A stretch of DNA of 10,403 nt from Euperipatoides rowelli (Eukaryota > Onychophora > Udeonychophora > Euonychophora > Peripatopsidae). Below, piece after piece: positions 1 to 9,400 of the stretch (the stretch's first letter is position 1; every line of letters begins with the position of its first letter). The stretch lies in NCBI GenBank assembly GCA_003024985.2, contig PXIH01S0007635.1. One strand, given 5' to 3'. A program made the translations under genes and the position numbers. The notes under the pieces were generated by a model. The model was not told where the DNA came from, ran no database searches, and saw only the letters and a program-made list of their open reading frames with translations.

Positions 1-162
1 AATAAAAACAAACAAAAAAAATTTAGGGAAGAATGCAAAATGCCAACATAAATACTTTGCAGCCCCCAAAACAAACAAAACAAAAAAAAAAAAAAGACAA
101 TAATTAAAGAAAAAAGACAAGCAGTTGGATTAATATTGTTACAGCATTGCTAGAGGTTATAC
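1..162 (-). other. Probable start of the next intron, downstream of exon B
   Basis: Begins on the minus strand with GTATAAC directly after exon B. It then becomes T-rich, including a 14-T run (plus-strand A at 82-95). The exon B frame stays open for 19 more codons into this stretch and stops at TAA (plus 104-106). No AATAAA or ATTAAA on the minus strand is visible before the window ends, which favours intron over 3' UTR. Confidence 0.55.
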
Positions 163-3100
163 CTGTTAGTGGTTGTGACTTCACTGCTTCCTCCTTTGTC
201 TGGGGAGGCACTATCACATGTTCAGCTACTAGTGGTTGCTCAAGGAGGAAGGGAGGTTGGGATGTTACCAAAGCAGTGGGCAGTTGCATGGCATCAGTGG
301 TGGTTAAAACGATTTCAGATTTTTCTGAGCTAAGCTCAGGAACAATTTCGTATGGAGTTGGAGAGACGGTTCTAAGGGCGGTATCTTGTTTAATGTTAGG
401 GATATTTGTCATGGCAGCAAAAATTGTTTGTGAATCTTTCTTGGTTTCAGAAAAATGAAATTCTTTTCTAATGCTCTTTGATTCAAGTGTTGTTGAACTA
501 ATTTCAGATTTATACAACATATCTATTTCTTCCCCTGAGTCCAGTTCATGTTCTGATGACAACTGGTCAACTGTTTTTTCCAAAACTTTAGCAACAAGTT
601 CTGCTGCAACTGCACATATTTCATTTTCATTGTCTTCTATTTCATCATCAGATAAAAAAGTGTCGGTATGTTTTTGTAATGGTTTAACATCTTCTGGTGA
701 TTCCATTTCAAATTTTTCAGTACCATCATCTATTTCACTTTCACTTTTTTCATCAATAATTTCAATAATTCTCTCTTCTTGTTTTTTTACTTCCACAAAC
801 TGATCTTCAGCCAGAACTTTGTCTCCATTTCTTGTTTTTCCAGTGTCAAGCATGGAAACTGTTGTTCCGCTTTCAAAAGTGGCTATCAACTGCTCTTCCT
901 GATATTTTATCTTATGAACTGATTCAATAGTTTCAAGAACAAATTTTTCTGGAGACTGATCCTCTTCCTTTTGTAACTCCTTGGTGGTCATCTGCTTCTG
1001 GAACAATTCCCTTGATCCTTTGATATGTGTTTTTTTATCATCTTTAATTTCTGATGACTGATCCTCAATTTTAGTAATAACTTTCTCAATTTTTTCTACA
1101 ACTTTTTCTTCTAAGTGGCATTCAAGATCAGATTCTTTAAAAAATCCTTTCATGGATTCAGAAACATCAGAAATAGCAGCAGTAATAAATTCCTCAGTAT
1201 CTTTGATTTTATATTTTTCTGCTTCTTCACCTTTCATTAATTTCATTTCAGATAGTTCACTAGTTATCTGCTGCGAATGTAAAGAATCTGTTATGGATGT
1301 GGCATAGTGAACTGTTTTTTCTAATTCCTTTAAATGTTCTGTCAAATCAAATTTTACATCTTTATCAATTTCTATTGGCATTTTTTGTTTTAAATAAATA
1401 TGTTTCTTTTGGTGTTCTTCAATTAATGGATCAATTATGCTGGCTGTTCCAAAGGCCTCATCAATTTCTTTTTCTTCATCACTTTCCAATTCCTTTTCTG
1501 ATATATCTAGATCTGGATCTAATGGTTCAATCATCGCAGGATCAATATCTGTTTCCAAATGCTCTAAATCAAGTAAAGATTTATCAGGAAGAGTTACAGT
1601 TGACACATCATCTGATTGAGTAAAGGGTTGCATATCAGATATATCAGAATGCACAGTTGAAAATTTTGTCTCACTTGTAAGAAATAGGGCAGCTAAAGCA
1701 GCTGGTTTAATATTAATTTCCTTTTGTAAATCCGCAACTTCTACCATCTCTTCTTCAGACATGGTATCTTCTGAATCTTGTTTTTCAATAGTTTTAATTT
1801 CATCAATAAGAAAAATAGTGGATAATGGTGCAGAGGGTATAGGTTTAAGGCCAATTTCTTTATGTGAATCGATTTCTGAACTATCATAACTTGATTCTTG
1901 ACATAAATCATCTTCTTTAGAAATAAATACAGCTGCTAATCCAGCTTGTTTCAAAGTTGTATGAATTTTATCTGTTAAGTCTAATAAAGTACTATCATCC
2001 GTCTTTTTAATATCATCTACATCTGTGAATAACTCTTCGGTTATATTTTTTGTATCACTGTACAATTCTTCAACTGATACAGATTTATCTTCTTTTCTTT
2101 CTTTAATTCTTTGTTCTATCCCAAAATCTTTTGATGTAATATCACTTTTAGTGAATATTTCTTCAGTTTCTGAGACTAACGTTGATTCACTAATTTCACT
2201 TTCCTTAAAATGTTGAGAGCTTACAGCTTCTTTCCCTATAAATACTGTAGCTAATGCAGCTTGTTTAATTGTTACATGAGATGTGTCCTCAGTTATACTT
2301 TTTTCTAATGAAAAGTCAGATTTTTCCACCAATTCTTTTGGGTCCTTGTCTTTTTTTTTAATAAATGATTCCTCAGTTGGCTGCAAAGAGGTTATTTTTT
2401 CAGACTCTTCAGTATATTCTTTTTCAATAGTTACTTCTTTTTCTTCATCTTCCACACAAACAGTGGCAGGGCTTAATCGTTTTGATACAAATAATGCTGC
2501 AATAGCAGATTCTTTCATAGTTTTCATACTTTCAAAATCTTTAAGATGTTCTGAATCTATATACTTTTTTCTTGAAATTATTTCTTTTTCTTCATCTGTA
2601 GAAGATGCAGATGTTTCAGATTCTCTTGATATAAACATGGCAGCCATAGCAGCATGTTTGATTGAAATACTTTTTTCCATTTCTTCTGGTATTTCTTTTT
2701 CAACAGTTACTTCTTTTTCTTCTTCACTTTCGGAATCTCGCTCTTTAACAGATGCAAACATTGTAGCAATGATAGCTGTTTTCATACCTACAGATTTATC
2801 AATGTCTGTTTTAGATTCAAAAACTTCTTTTTTATATGATGATTCCAATATACTATCAGTTACTATTTTATCTATTTCAGTTTCATGTTTTGAGGTAAAA
2901 TGTTCTATTTCTTCTTTACTTTCAACTTTGTCATAGTCTAATTTTATTTTGTCAGTTTTTTTAATCAATATTGGTTCTTTCTTATCAATAGATTTATCTT
3001 CAAAATAGAGTTCCTTTGTTAATTCTGTAATTTTACTTTCCTTTCTAAACCCAACTGATTTTTCCTCAATTGATTTAGGAGGGATTTCTTCAATTAGTTG

Positions 3101-4614
3101 TTTATCATCTAAAATATGTCTAATTGGTTTTGATATAATTACCTCATCAGACTTAGTAATTTCTTCCTTTTCTTCATCACTTTCCAGAGAAACAGAATCT
3201 TTATCCAAATCTTTTGTAATAAATCTTGCTGCCATAAAAGCTTGTTTCATCGTTACACTTCCTTTTTCACTGTCTTCACTAGCTTCTTTTTCTTCTTCAC
3301 TTTCTTTGTCAGAGTCCTTAACTACAAACATTGCTGCTAGTGCAGCCTGTTTCAATGTTGTACTGATTTCTTTAGAAATATCAACATCTTGAAGAGTCAT
3401 TTGTATTGTCTCTTCACTATCACTTTTTTGTTCAGAATGTGTCGGTTGTAAAGAAAAAGCATCTAAAGTTCCTTGCTTAAAAAAATCAGATGTTCCCTCT
3501 ATATACTTAAACGAATCTTTAACAATTTTTTCAGTAACACTAGCATCACTCAATTTTTTTTCAGATTGTTCAGAAAATTCCTCTTTTGCCATAGGTATTT
3601 GAGTTGCAAATAAGGCAGCCATTGCTGGCTGTTTCAATGATTTATGGACAAAAGGATCTTCTGATATGGCAACTGTTTCTTCTATTTCTTTTGCATCTTG
3701 AAAATCATCCTTATCAACTTTTTTAAATATTTCTTCCAATTTTTGTTCTACTAGCCTCTCATTTTGATCTGTGGGCTCATCCACAGACATTTCTATACAC
3801 TCAGGTGATAAAAGTAATTCATCACTTTTAATTTCATTTCTTTTGGTTTCATCATCTGTCTGTTTGCCCAATTCAATTAAGTCTTCATTTTTTTTTACTT
3901 CAGCATCAGATTTTAAAAAATGATCTTTAATGGTTTCTTTTTCAAGTCTATCTTCTTTTTCATCATGGATAAATTCTTTTTTTATAATTTTTTGTTCAAA
4001 AAATTGAATTTTCTTTGATACATTTATAGAATCTGTAGTAGTGGTGTCATATTCAAAATCAGAAAGTAATACATCTTGGTCAGATTCCTGTGTTTGTTCT
4101 TTATGATCAGATGGTTTGTGATCACTTTCCCCATTCTCTTTAAACTGTTCAGTAATGCTTTCTTTATACCCAGTGGAGTCTATTCTAAATCCTCTAGACA
4201 ATCCAGTGGGTCCCCCAGAATCATCTGGAGAGTCATCATGTGACTGAGGTTTCGTTTTATCTGGTATGGATGATACAAGTAAAAATTCACTTTCCATTTC
4301 ATCTTTTTCTTTTTCATCTTCTGAGTGATCAAGTTCTTCTTCTTTACTTTTAGTTTTAAAATCTTTCTCACCTTTGTGAACATCCAACAATGCCTCTTTT
4401 TTTACAAGAGCATGAGACTTTCCTATTATTACAGGTAAAACTTCTGGAAATTTAGAGATATCAGGGATATAATCCATCTGAAGTGATTCAGGTATTTCTA
4501 CAAATTCAAAATCCTCTTCCATCTCTCCAACATCCCTAGAAGTCCCCCCAATGGGTAATGTTTTAGATAATTCCAATTGTTTATCATTATCAGTTTCTGA
4601 ATCAAAACCTTCCA
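163..4614 (-). CDS. Giant exon B, acidic disordered tail with recurring hydrophobic motif
   Basis: A 1484-codon open stretch, phase 1 at both ends. The acceptor is AATAAACAG (AG at 4615-4616); the nearest other AG upstream is about 105 nt away, a CTAAC box lies at 4647-4651 and a long pyrimidine tract lies around 4670-4715. The donor is CTAACAG|GTATAA (GT at 161-162). The first residues after the join are VEGFDSETDN. The GTG at 4613-4615 is not a start codon, because its first G belongs to the intron acceptor. The protein is dominated by Glu, Lys, Ser, Asp and Thr, with many acidic CK2-like S/T-x-x-E/D sites. From 3640 down to 1682 it carries nine copies of an 11-residue Ala-rich hydrophobic motif. 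The part before 3640 has a basic/acidic stretch that could form coiled coil (about 3890-4020). The last roughly 75 codons (about 163-390) are poorer in charge and richer in Pro, Thr and Val. No catalytic domain or membrane segment is visible. A giant disordered tail exon of an ankyrin-like gene is inferred from the neighbouring exons, not from exon B itself. Confidence 0.72.
1682..3640 (-). repeat. Array of nine (plus one degenerate) 11-residue hydrophobic motifs in exon B
   Basis: Consensus [T/S/N/G]-[L/M/I]-K-[Q/T/H/E/P]-[A/S/P]-[A/G/F/I/M]-hydrophobic-A-[A/T]-x-F, usually followed by a hydrophobic residue. Copies, in protein order: 3608-3640 (SLKQPAMAALF), 3326-3358 (TLKQAALAAMF), 3221-3253 (TMKQAFMAARF), 2756-2788 (GMKTAIIATMF), 2633-2665 (SIKHAAMAAMF), 2489-2521 (TMKESAIAALF), 2240-2272 (TIKQAALATVF), 1925-1957 (TLKQAGLAAVF) and 1682-1714 (NIKPAALAALF). 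A degenerate one is at 1811-1852. Start-to-start spacing varies from 35 to 155 residues. Synonymous codons differ between copies while Lys, Ala and Phe positions are held, so the conservation is at protein level. Each motif would make a short Ala-rich hydrophobic helix within very acidic sequence. I do not recognise it from a named family. Confidence 0.85.
2430..2788 (-). repeat. Composite tandem unit: hydrophobic motif plus acidic EEKE block
   Basis: Three successive units of 41 and 48 residues spacing (motifs at 2756-2788, 2633-2665, 2489-2521). Each is followed by an acidic block of the form S/D-x-E/D-E-E-K-E-V/I (near 2709-2726, 2579-2600 and 2431-2449). The first and third units continue in parallel, EEKEVTVEKEIPEEMEK against EEKEVTIEKEYTEESEK, which indicates an internal duplication longer than the 11-residue core. 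Similar acidic blocks follow the copies at 3326-3358 and 3221-3253, and a further one lies without an adjacent motif near 1462-1490. Confidence 0.75.
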
Positions 4615-5874
4615 CTGTTTATTAAACATAGTCCAATTTGTTGTTTGTTAGTCCAATAGGGATGCATGTAAAGAGGAGAAGAGAAAAAAAGAGGTGTAAG
4701 GATAAAGGGTAAAATAGTAATCACCTCCCTATCCTCAAGCAAGCAGTCATTATTAGTAAGAAATATTCTAAGGGGCACATTAAGCAATGCATAAAAAAAA
4801 TAAAAAAAAGGTAGGTAGAATGGCACAAGTCATGCGGCAAATGGAATTTACAGCATAAACAACATATTCAATAAAAATATAAACAAAATTGTTAAATGCG
4901 CATACTTTGAATTTGTTTCTTTGATAAATTGAAATATCAAAAAAAAAAAAATGCTGTAAAATAATTGGATGTTAAGTTACATGCATTGTTGCTGGCGTTT
5001 TGTTGTGTGCTCTAAGCTGCAGCTAAAATGTAAAAGGAAAACTGAAATTATTGATTTTTGTTGATGAAACATGCATATTTTTGAAGATGTGAGACATGCA
5101 CCGACAGTAATTACTCAGAGAAAAAAAATTGATGTCAGTGTCATGTCAAATACCTGAAGATAAAGCTGCTTCCTTGTCTTTGTCCTTTATCAGATCTTGG
5201 CCAAACACTACAACAAAAACTTGGCTAAGTTTATGGAGCACTGGATATAATTGTACTGATCACCTGCATTTTACAAGTACTCTACAATCTTAAAACTTAT
5301 TTTGAAAAACAATAATGTTCCAACGGCCAAAGTTAATTTGAACTTTATAAAAGTAATATTAAAGAAAATCTGCAGGTATCATTACAATTTTTGCAAACTT
5401 AAATTCAATGAAAGTTTCATTGATTAAAGAAGGATATAAGTAATTTCACTTGCTACAATAAAAAGTTTGATTCATACATTTTCAGGATTATTTGGTTTCT
5501 GACAGATAAAAATGCATTGATATAAAAATAAAATTCATCTTTACAAAAATTATTCCAATATTTTAAATCCTATATTACTTAGAGCATAGTAATGAAAGTA
5601 AACTCATTAATATGGCCGAAGGTAATCCTTAAAATGTTAAGGCATTTAAATTATATAATGAAAATATGAAAAGGTGGCAAGGTCAATCGGTTTTCATGAT
5701 TGTAAAAATATAACGTCAGCAATTTGAGGTTATAAAATATATTAGATGAGCATGACAAATTTGTCATAATATTCTCAAATTTATAAACGTCATTTATGGA
5801 ATAACTACAAAGTTCTGAAACTGGCTATTCATAGTGGATAATATTAAGAATATTATAAAGACGGTAAAAAATAC
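4615..5874 (-). other. Intron 2 (1260 nt), possibly split by a microexon
   Basis: GT at 5873-5874 and AG at 4615-4616 on the minus strand, phase 1. If the candidate exon at 5154-5207 is used, it becomes two introns: 5208-5874 (667 nt) and 4615-5153 (539 nt). The sequence is strongly AT-rich with homopolymer runs (13 A at 4939-4951, and A-rich 4791-4809). A second, weaker exon-like interval is at 4981-5022. A perfect 16-bp palindrome lies at 5752-5767. No poly(A) signal AATAAA is present on the minus strand in the part I examined (4861-5025). Nothing else recognisable. Confidence 0.65.
5154..5207 (-). CDS. Candidate 54-nt cassette microexon inside intron 2
   Basis: Predicted from sequence alone. 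An acceptor TTTTTGTTGTAG (AG at 5208-5209) is followed by 54 nt and a donor TCAG|GTATTT (GT at 5152-5153). This donor shares the GTATTT of the two exons upstream. Read with one leftover G from the preceding exon, the frame is open and gives VFGQDLIKDKDKEAALSS, ending again with a single G. It is therefore phase 1 to phase 1, like every neighbour. The patch has clearly higher G+C than the surrounding intron and its Lys/Asp-rich composition matches the neighbouring exons. Weakness: two further AGs lie within about 25 nt upstream of the acceptor, and there is no transcript evidence. It could be a chance pair of splice-like signals. Confidence 0.5.
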
Positions 5875-5976
5875 CTTGGCTGGCAGTCATTCCTGCCTGT
5901 TCGGCTTGTGAGCTGGAGTAGGAAACTTTCTTCACAACTCGCTTAACAAATCCGGTTTCACCAGTTTCTGTCCATT
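5875..5976 (-). CDS. 102-nt internal exon with ankyrin-tail-like basic motif
   Basis: A 34-codon symmetric exon (phase 1 in, phase 1 out). The acceptor is TTTACTTAG at 5977-5978. Upstream of it there is no other AG for roughly 100 nt, and a CTAAC branch-point-like box lies at 6017-6021, about 40 nt away. The donor is CCAAG|GTATTT at 5873-5874. With the G left over from exon A the first codon becomes GAA, giving EWTETGETGFVKRVVKKV and then a Ser/Gln/Ala-rich segment ending in MTASQ. The aromatic-T...G-F-V-K-R-V-V-K-K-V core matches the two tail motifs of exon A and is like the basic segment near the C-terminus of vertebrate ankyrins. Base composition is richer in G+C than the flanking introns, as expected for coding sequence. 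Splicing to exon B restores the frame exactly. Confidence 0.72.
5924..5976 (-). repeat. Ankyrin-tail-like segment, copy 3 (in the 102-nt exon)
   Basis: EWTETGETGFVKRVVKKV follows the same aromatic-T-...-G-...-V-K-R layout as the two segments in exon A, with one extra residue before the Gly, and ends in the basic VVKKV that is typical of the ankyrin motif. The first codon is split by intron 1, so this copy exists only after splicing. Confidence 0.55.
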
Positions 5977-6458
5977 CTAAGTAAATTTTAAATTGTTTAA
6001 AATTAATGTGATGAATGTTAGAGATGGAATTCAAGATTATGATAATTGTTGGATAAATAATTTATAGGGATTTAAGTGCACTAAAAGAGCTTGTGGCCTG
6101 TATTATAATTTTTTTTCCCATTAAAATTTTAATTTAAATAAAATAAGTGTTGCCCCATTTCATAATTTATTGACTCATGCAAAGGCGATAACATATTTCT
6201 CAACGGAACATGCCTCAGGACTTGGAAGACAGAAACAAAACAAAAGTTATGACATTGAAAGGAATCTAGTATACCACATGACAAGTAATTGATAAAAAAG
6301 CAATCCATTTCAGAGAGGCGCAAGTTGAAATAGATATATTTTGCGTGCTTTTAAAAATATTAAAAAGAAAATAAATAAACCCAAATGAGATAATAATTCT
6401 GCTAATTCAAGGTATTAAGATGTCTGTATGTTGTTTTGTTATACAAACATTAAAATAC
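5977..6458 (-). other. Intron 1 (482 nt)
   Basis: GT at 6457-6458 and AG at 5977-5978 on the minus strand, phase 1. It is AT-rich with stop codons in all frames I followed. It contains one strong orphan acceptor (long pyrimidine tract ending CCAAG, AG at 6221-6222) for which I found no donor in a compatible phase. I see no RNA gene, repeat or mobile element here. Confidence 0.68.
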
Positions 6459-9400
6459 CTTTAGTTGATGTTGTCTTGTAAAGTTTCCCAATTTTAAATT
6501 CAGCTTGTTCTGCAGATTTGGTGCCAAAGTGCTCTTCAATAATTTCTTCAGGACAATAAAGAGAACTGATCTTTGTTGGTAAAACATCTTTATCTAATTC
6601 TTCAAAGCCAGCAATTTCAGTGAAATCATCGGAATCAGAGGCAAAGCACTGATCATCATCTTCAGTCATCTCTGTGTCTTCAGGAGTAGATGTAATTAAA
6701 ATATCAGTACTAGGTAAACCTTCTTCTGTAACATCTGGTGTTGCACAAATATCTTTTTTGTAAATTTCCTTGGGAACATCATGTAACAATAAACTACCAT
6801 CATTGGTAACATATCCTTTATAAGAAGTAGCCAATATATTATCAGATAAATTATAATCTGTCATTGAAGAATCATATTGTTTGGGCTTAAATTCAAATTC
6901 TTCACTTTTCTTTGAAATATCTATCTCACTATCTGTCTTCTGTTCTGGGATTATAAAAGTAAGTGTACGGTGTTCTTCTTTTTCAGTAGTAGTTACAGTT
7001 TTCTTCTTCACTTCTGCTCCATTATCAGAAGTAAATTGTTCATCAATAATTTCAGTAACTCTTTCAGGAATATCTTCCCTTTCAACAAAATTGTATCCTT
7101 CGATGGGTAAACCTTCAATTTTAGAGGAAATAGTTGCATCTTCTCTTTCAGTTTGAACAGGTATATAGTGATAAAGAATTTTTCCTTGTGGCCCAAGAAC
7201 ACGAATCCGATGGAACTGCTTTTCCTGCTTTAATGTAGTAGTTATTAATTGACGTTTTACCAATGCACCATCTTCTCTTGTATATTCCATTTCAATAGTT
7301 TCCTTCACTGCTTCAGGAATTTCATAAGTAGTGGATTTAAATGAATCTTGCTTATGAATTTTGGAAAAATGGAACATTTCCATCCCTGATGATTTTTCTG
7401 AAGTAAAATCTTCAGGTATTGATTTAGTGGTTACAATATTTTCTTCAGCTGAAGGAAAAGACAGTTCTTTTGCAATAATATTAGAAAAATCTTCATCAGA
7501 TAGAGTATGAACTACTGATTCCTGATCTGAATCCCTCGGTGAAGATTTTTCATCAACAAAACCTGTGCTCATTCTTTCCTTATCTATAGTTAAATCTGTT
7601 TCCAAGTCTAACCTACTGAAAGAGTCAAAGTATTTTTCTTTAGAACTGACCAGAAGATTTCTTTGTTCTGACATCCAATCAGACAATTCAAATTCACCAT
7701 ACTCATCTGTATCAAAGTGATATAATCCATCTGTCTCTTTAATTGAACTATGGCCTAGTTCATCCAATAAGTCTGTCTCAGGTAAACTAGCTTGGTCTTC
7801 AGATCCCTCCTCAAATTTATAAACTTGATCTGATGTTAAATCAATTTCTTTCTCTGGTTTTTCTAACCATTCCTTTTCTTGAGGACTAATCAAATCTTCA
7901 GTTTCTTCTTTTTGAGTAATTATATTTTTAGAAAAGCAAATGTCTTTATCAGAAAAATCATCACACACATCAAATTCTTCAAAGTGAATTGCATGAAATT
8001 CAATATCAGATTTTTTGGTTTCTGATTCTAACATTTCCATGCTACCCTTTTCATACTCTTCTTCAATTTCATTTAATTTTGCTTCTTTTGGACATTCAGT
8101 ATCAGGAACAAAATCAGTTTGACCTTTTTTTTGCTCGGCATCAACTTCTATTCGCATAGCCTCTATTTGTTTAATATAACTGGAATGCATTTCTCTTGAA
8201 AATTTTATCTCTTCAGATAATGAAAACCATTCGGATTCTATTATTTTGGAAAGTGTTTTTTCAAAATCCTGTAAAGTATCATCACTATCAATTTCTTTCT
8301 GAATATTGCATACATTTTCTGCTTTTAGTATTTCTTTGAACAATTTGTCAGCTTTACGAGTTTCAGATACATGTTTTTCAGTTTCTGGACTATCCTCAAG
8401 ATCTTTAAGAATTACAGACTCTGGTGATGAACACTCCTGCAAATTACCATCAATTAAATGCTTCATAGTCTCTAATGTTTCTGCCATCATATTTAGATTA
8501 GGTTTTAATTCAAGTGTAAAGTCATTCAGAAATTCACTCTCTAGATCAGTTGGAGGAGTGAAATAACCTTCTTCTTCTTCAGTTTGAGTTTCATCCTTAG
8601 CAATTTTGCTTTCCTCCATTAAATGAGTTATTGTAGATATAAAAGATGGCTCTGACTGAGTGGTTTCTTTATAAGCCATATCCACTAAATCTTGCTTTGA
8701 ATCAGATAATAATGCGCACACACTTTTAAGTTGTTCAATCTGGAGTTTAGACTTTTTATTATCATCAAACTGAGAGGCATCAATATCAAAATCAATTTTT
8801 GAAAAATGGTCCAAGGATGAAGATAACTCGGTAACAGTTTCTGAAAGGGGTAATTCATCCATTTCTTCTTCAGAAGCTGGAAAATCTTCACCATCAGGTT
8901 CAGCTAAAAATTTATCAGCTACGGCATCAGGCATAGAAATTTCACCTTCTGGAATAAACCATTCTTCTAAATCAGTTTCAGGTATTATTCCACTTACTTT
9001 CTCAAGTGGATAACAAACACTGCTCTCAGTTTTAGTATCTAAACTGCTAAAAAATTCTTCTACTTTAGAGTCTTCAAGATTTTTTTCCAAAATGTCATCA
9101 CCAAAAATATGTTTATAAAATTTTATTTCCCCAGTTTCATTGATATCTTCAAGACCACTACCAAGAGTATTATTAACTGAAAAAGAATAATGTTCATCAT
9201 ATCCAGACATGGAGAAAGATTCATTTTCATCAGAAGGTTGAATACTACTTTGATCAGATAAAACTGCAGATGAAACAATATCAACGTCTGAGGTTTTTGC
9301 AATAGCTCTAGGGTCTTCTAAATATAGAAATTTGTCAGCACCAAGTGATTCAGTGTGACCAAAATCAGAAGAAAATATAAACTCTGTGTCAATACGTGCT

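Noticed and set aside
147-803. Plus-strand open frames at 147-458 and 471-803
   Set aside because: Antisense shadows of the 3' end of exon B with the same compositional explanation. The first also crosses the proposed splice donor.
2283-2936. 217-codon plus-strand open frame rich in Ser, Ile and Phe
   Set aside because: It is the antisense of exon B. The Glu/Lys/Asp-rich coding strand gives a stop-poor, Ser/Phe/Leu-rich complement; no independent splice or start evidence.
1682-3640. Reading the hydrophobic motifs as transmembrane segments or signal peptides
   Set aside because: Each is only about 11-13 residues with a Lys at position 3 and acidic flanks, too short to span a membrane.
4613-4615. 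GTG as translation start of exon B
   Set aside because: GTG starts are a bacterial convention. Here the G at 4615 is the last base of the intron acceptor and the coding frame comes from the upstream exon.
4602-4826. Minus-strand 74-codon frame with Phe/Leu-rich start
   Set aside because: It lies over the pyrimidine tract and acceptor of intron 2; the hydrophobic residues come from T/C-rich splice signal, not from coding sequence.
6129-6323. Possible exon in intron 1 behind a strong acceptor (AG at 6221-6222)
   Set aside because: The frame is open in phase 1 but ends in TAA with no donor in a compatible phase and no poly(A) signal seen. The peptide composition is unlike the neighbouring exons. 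Kept only as a decoy acceptor.
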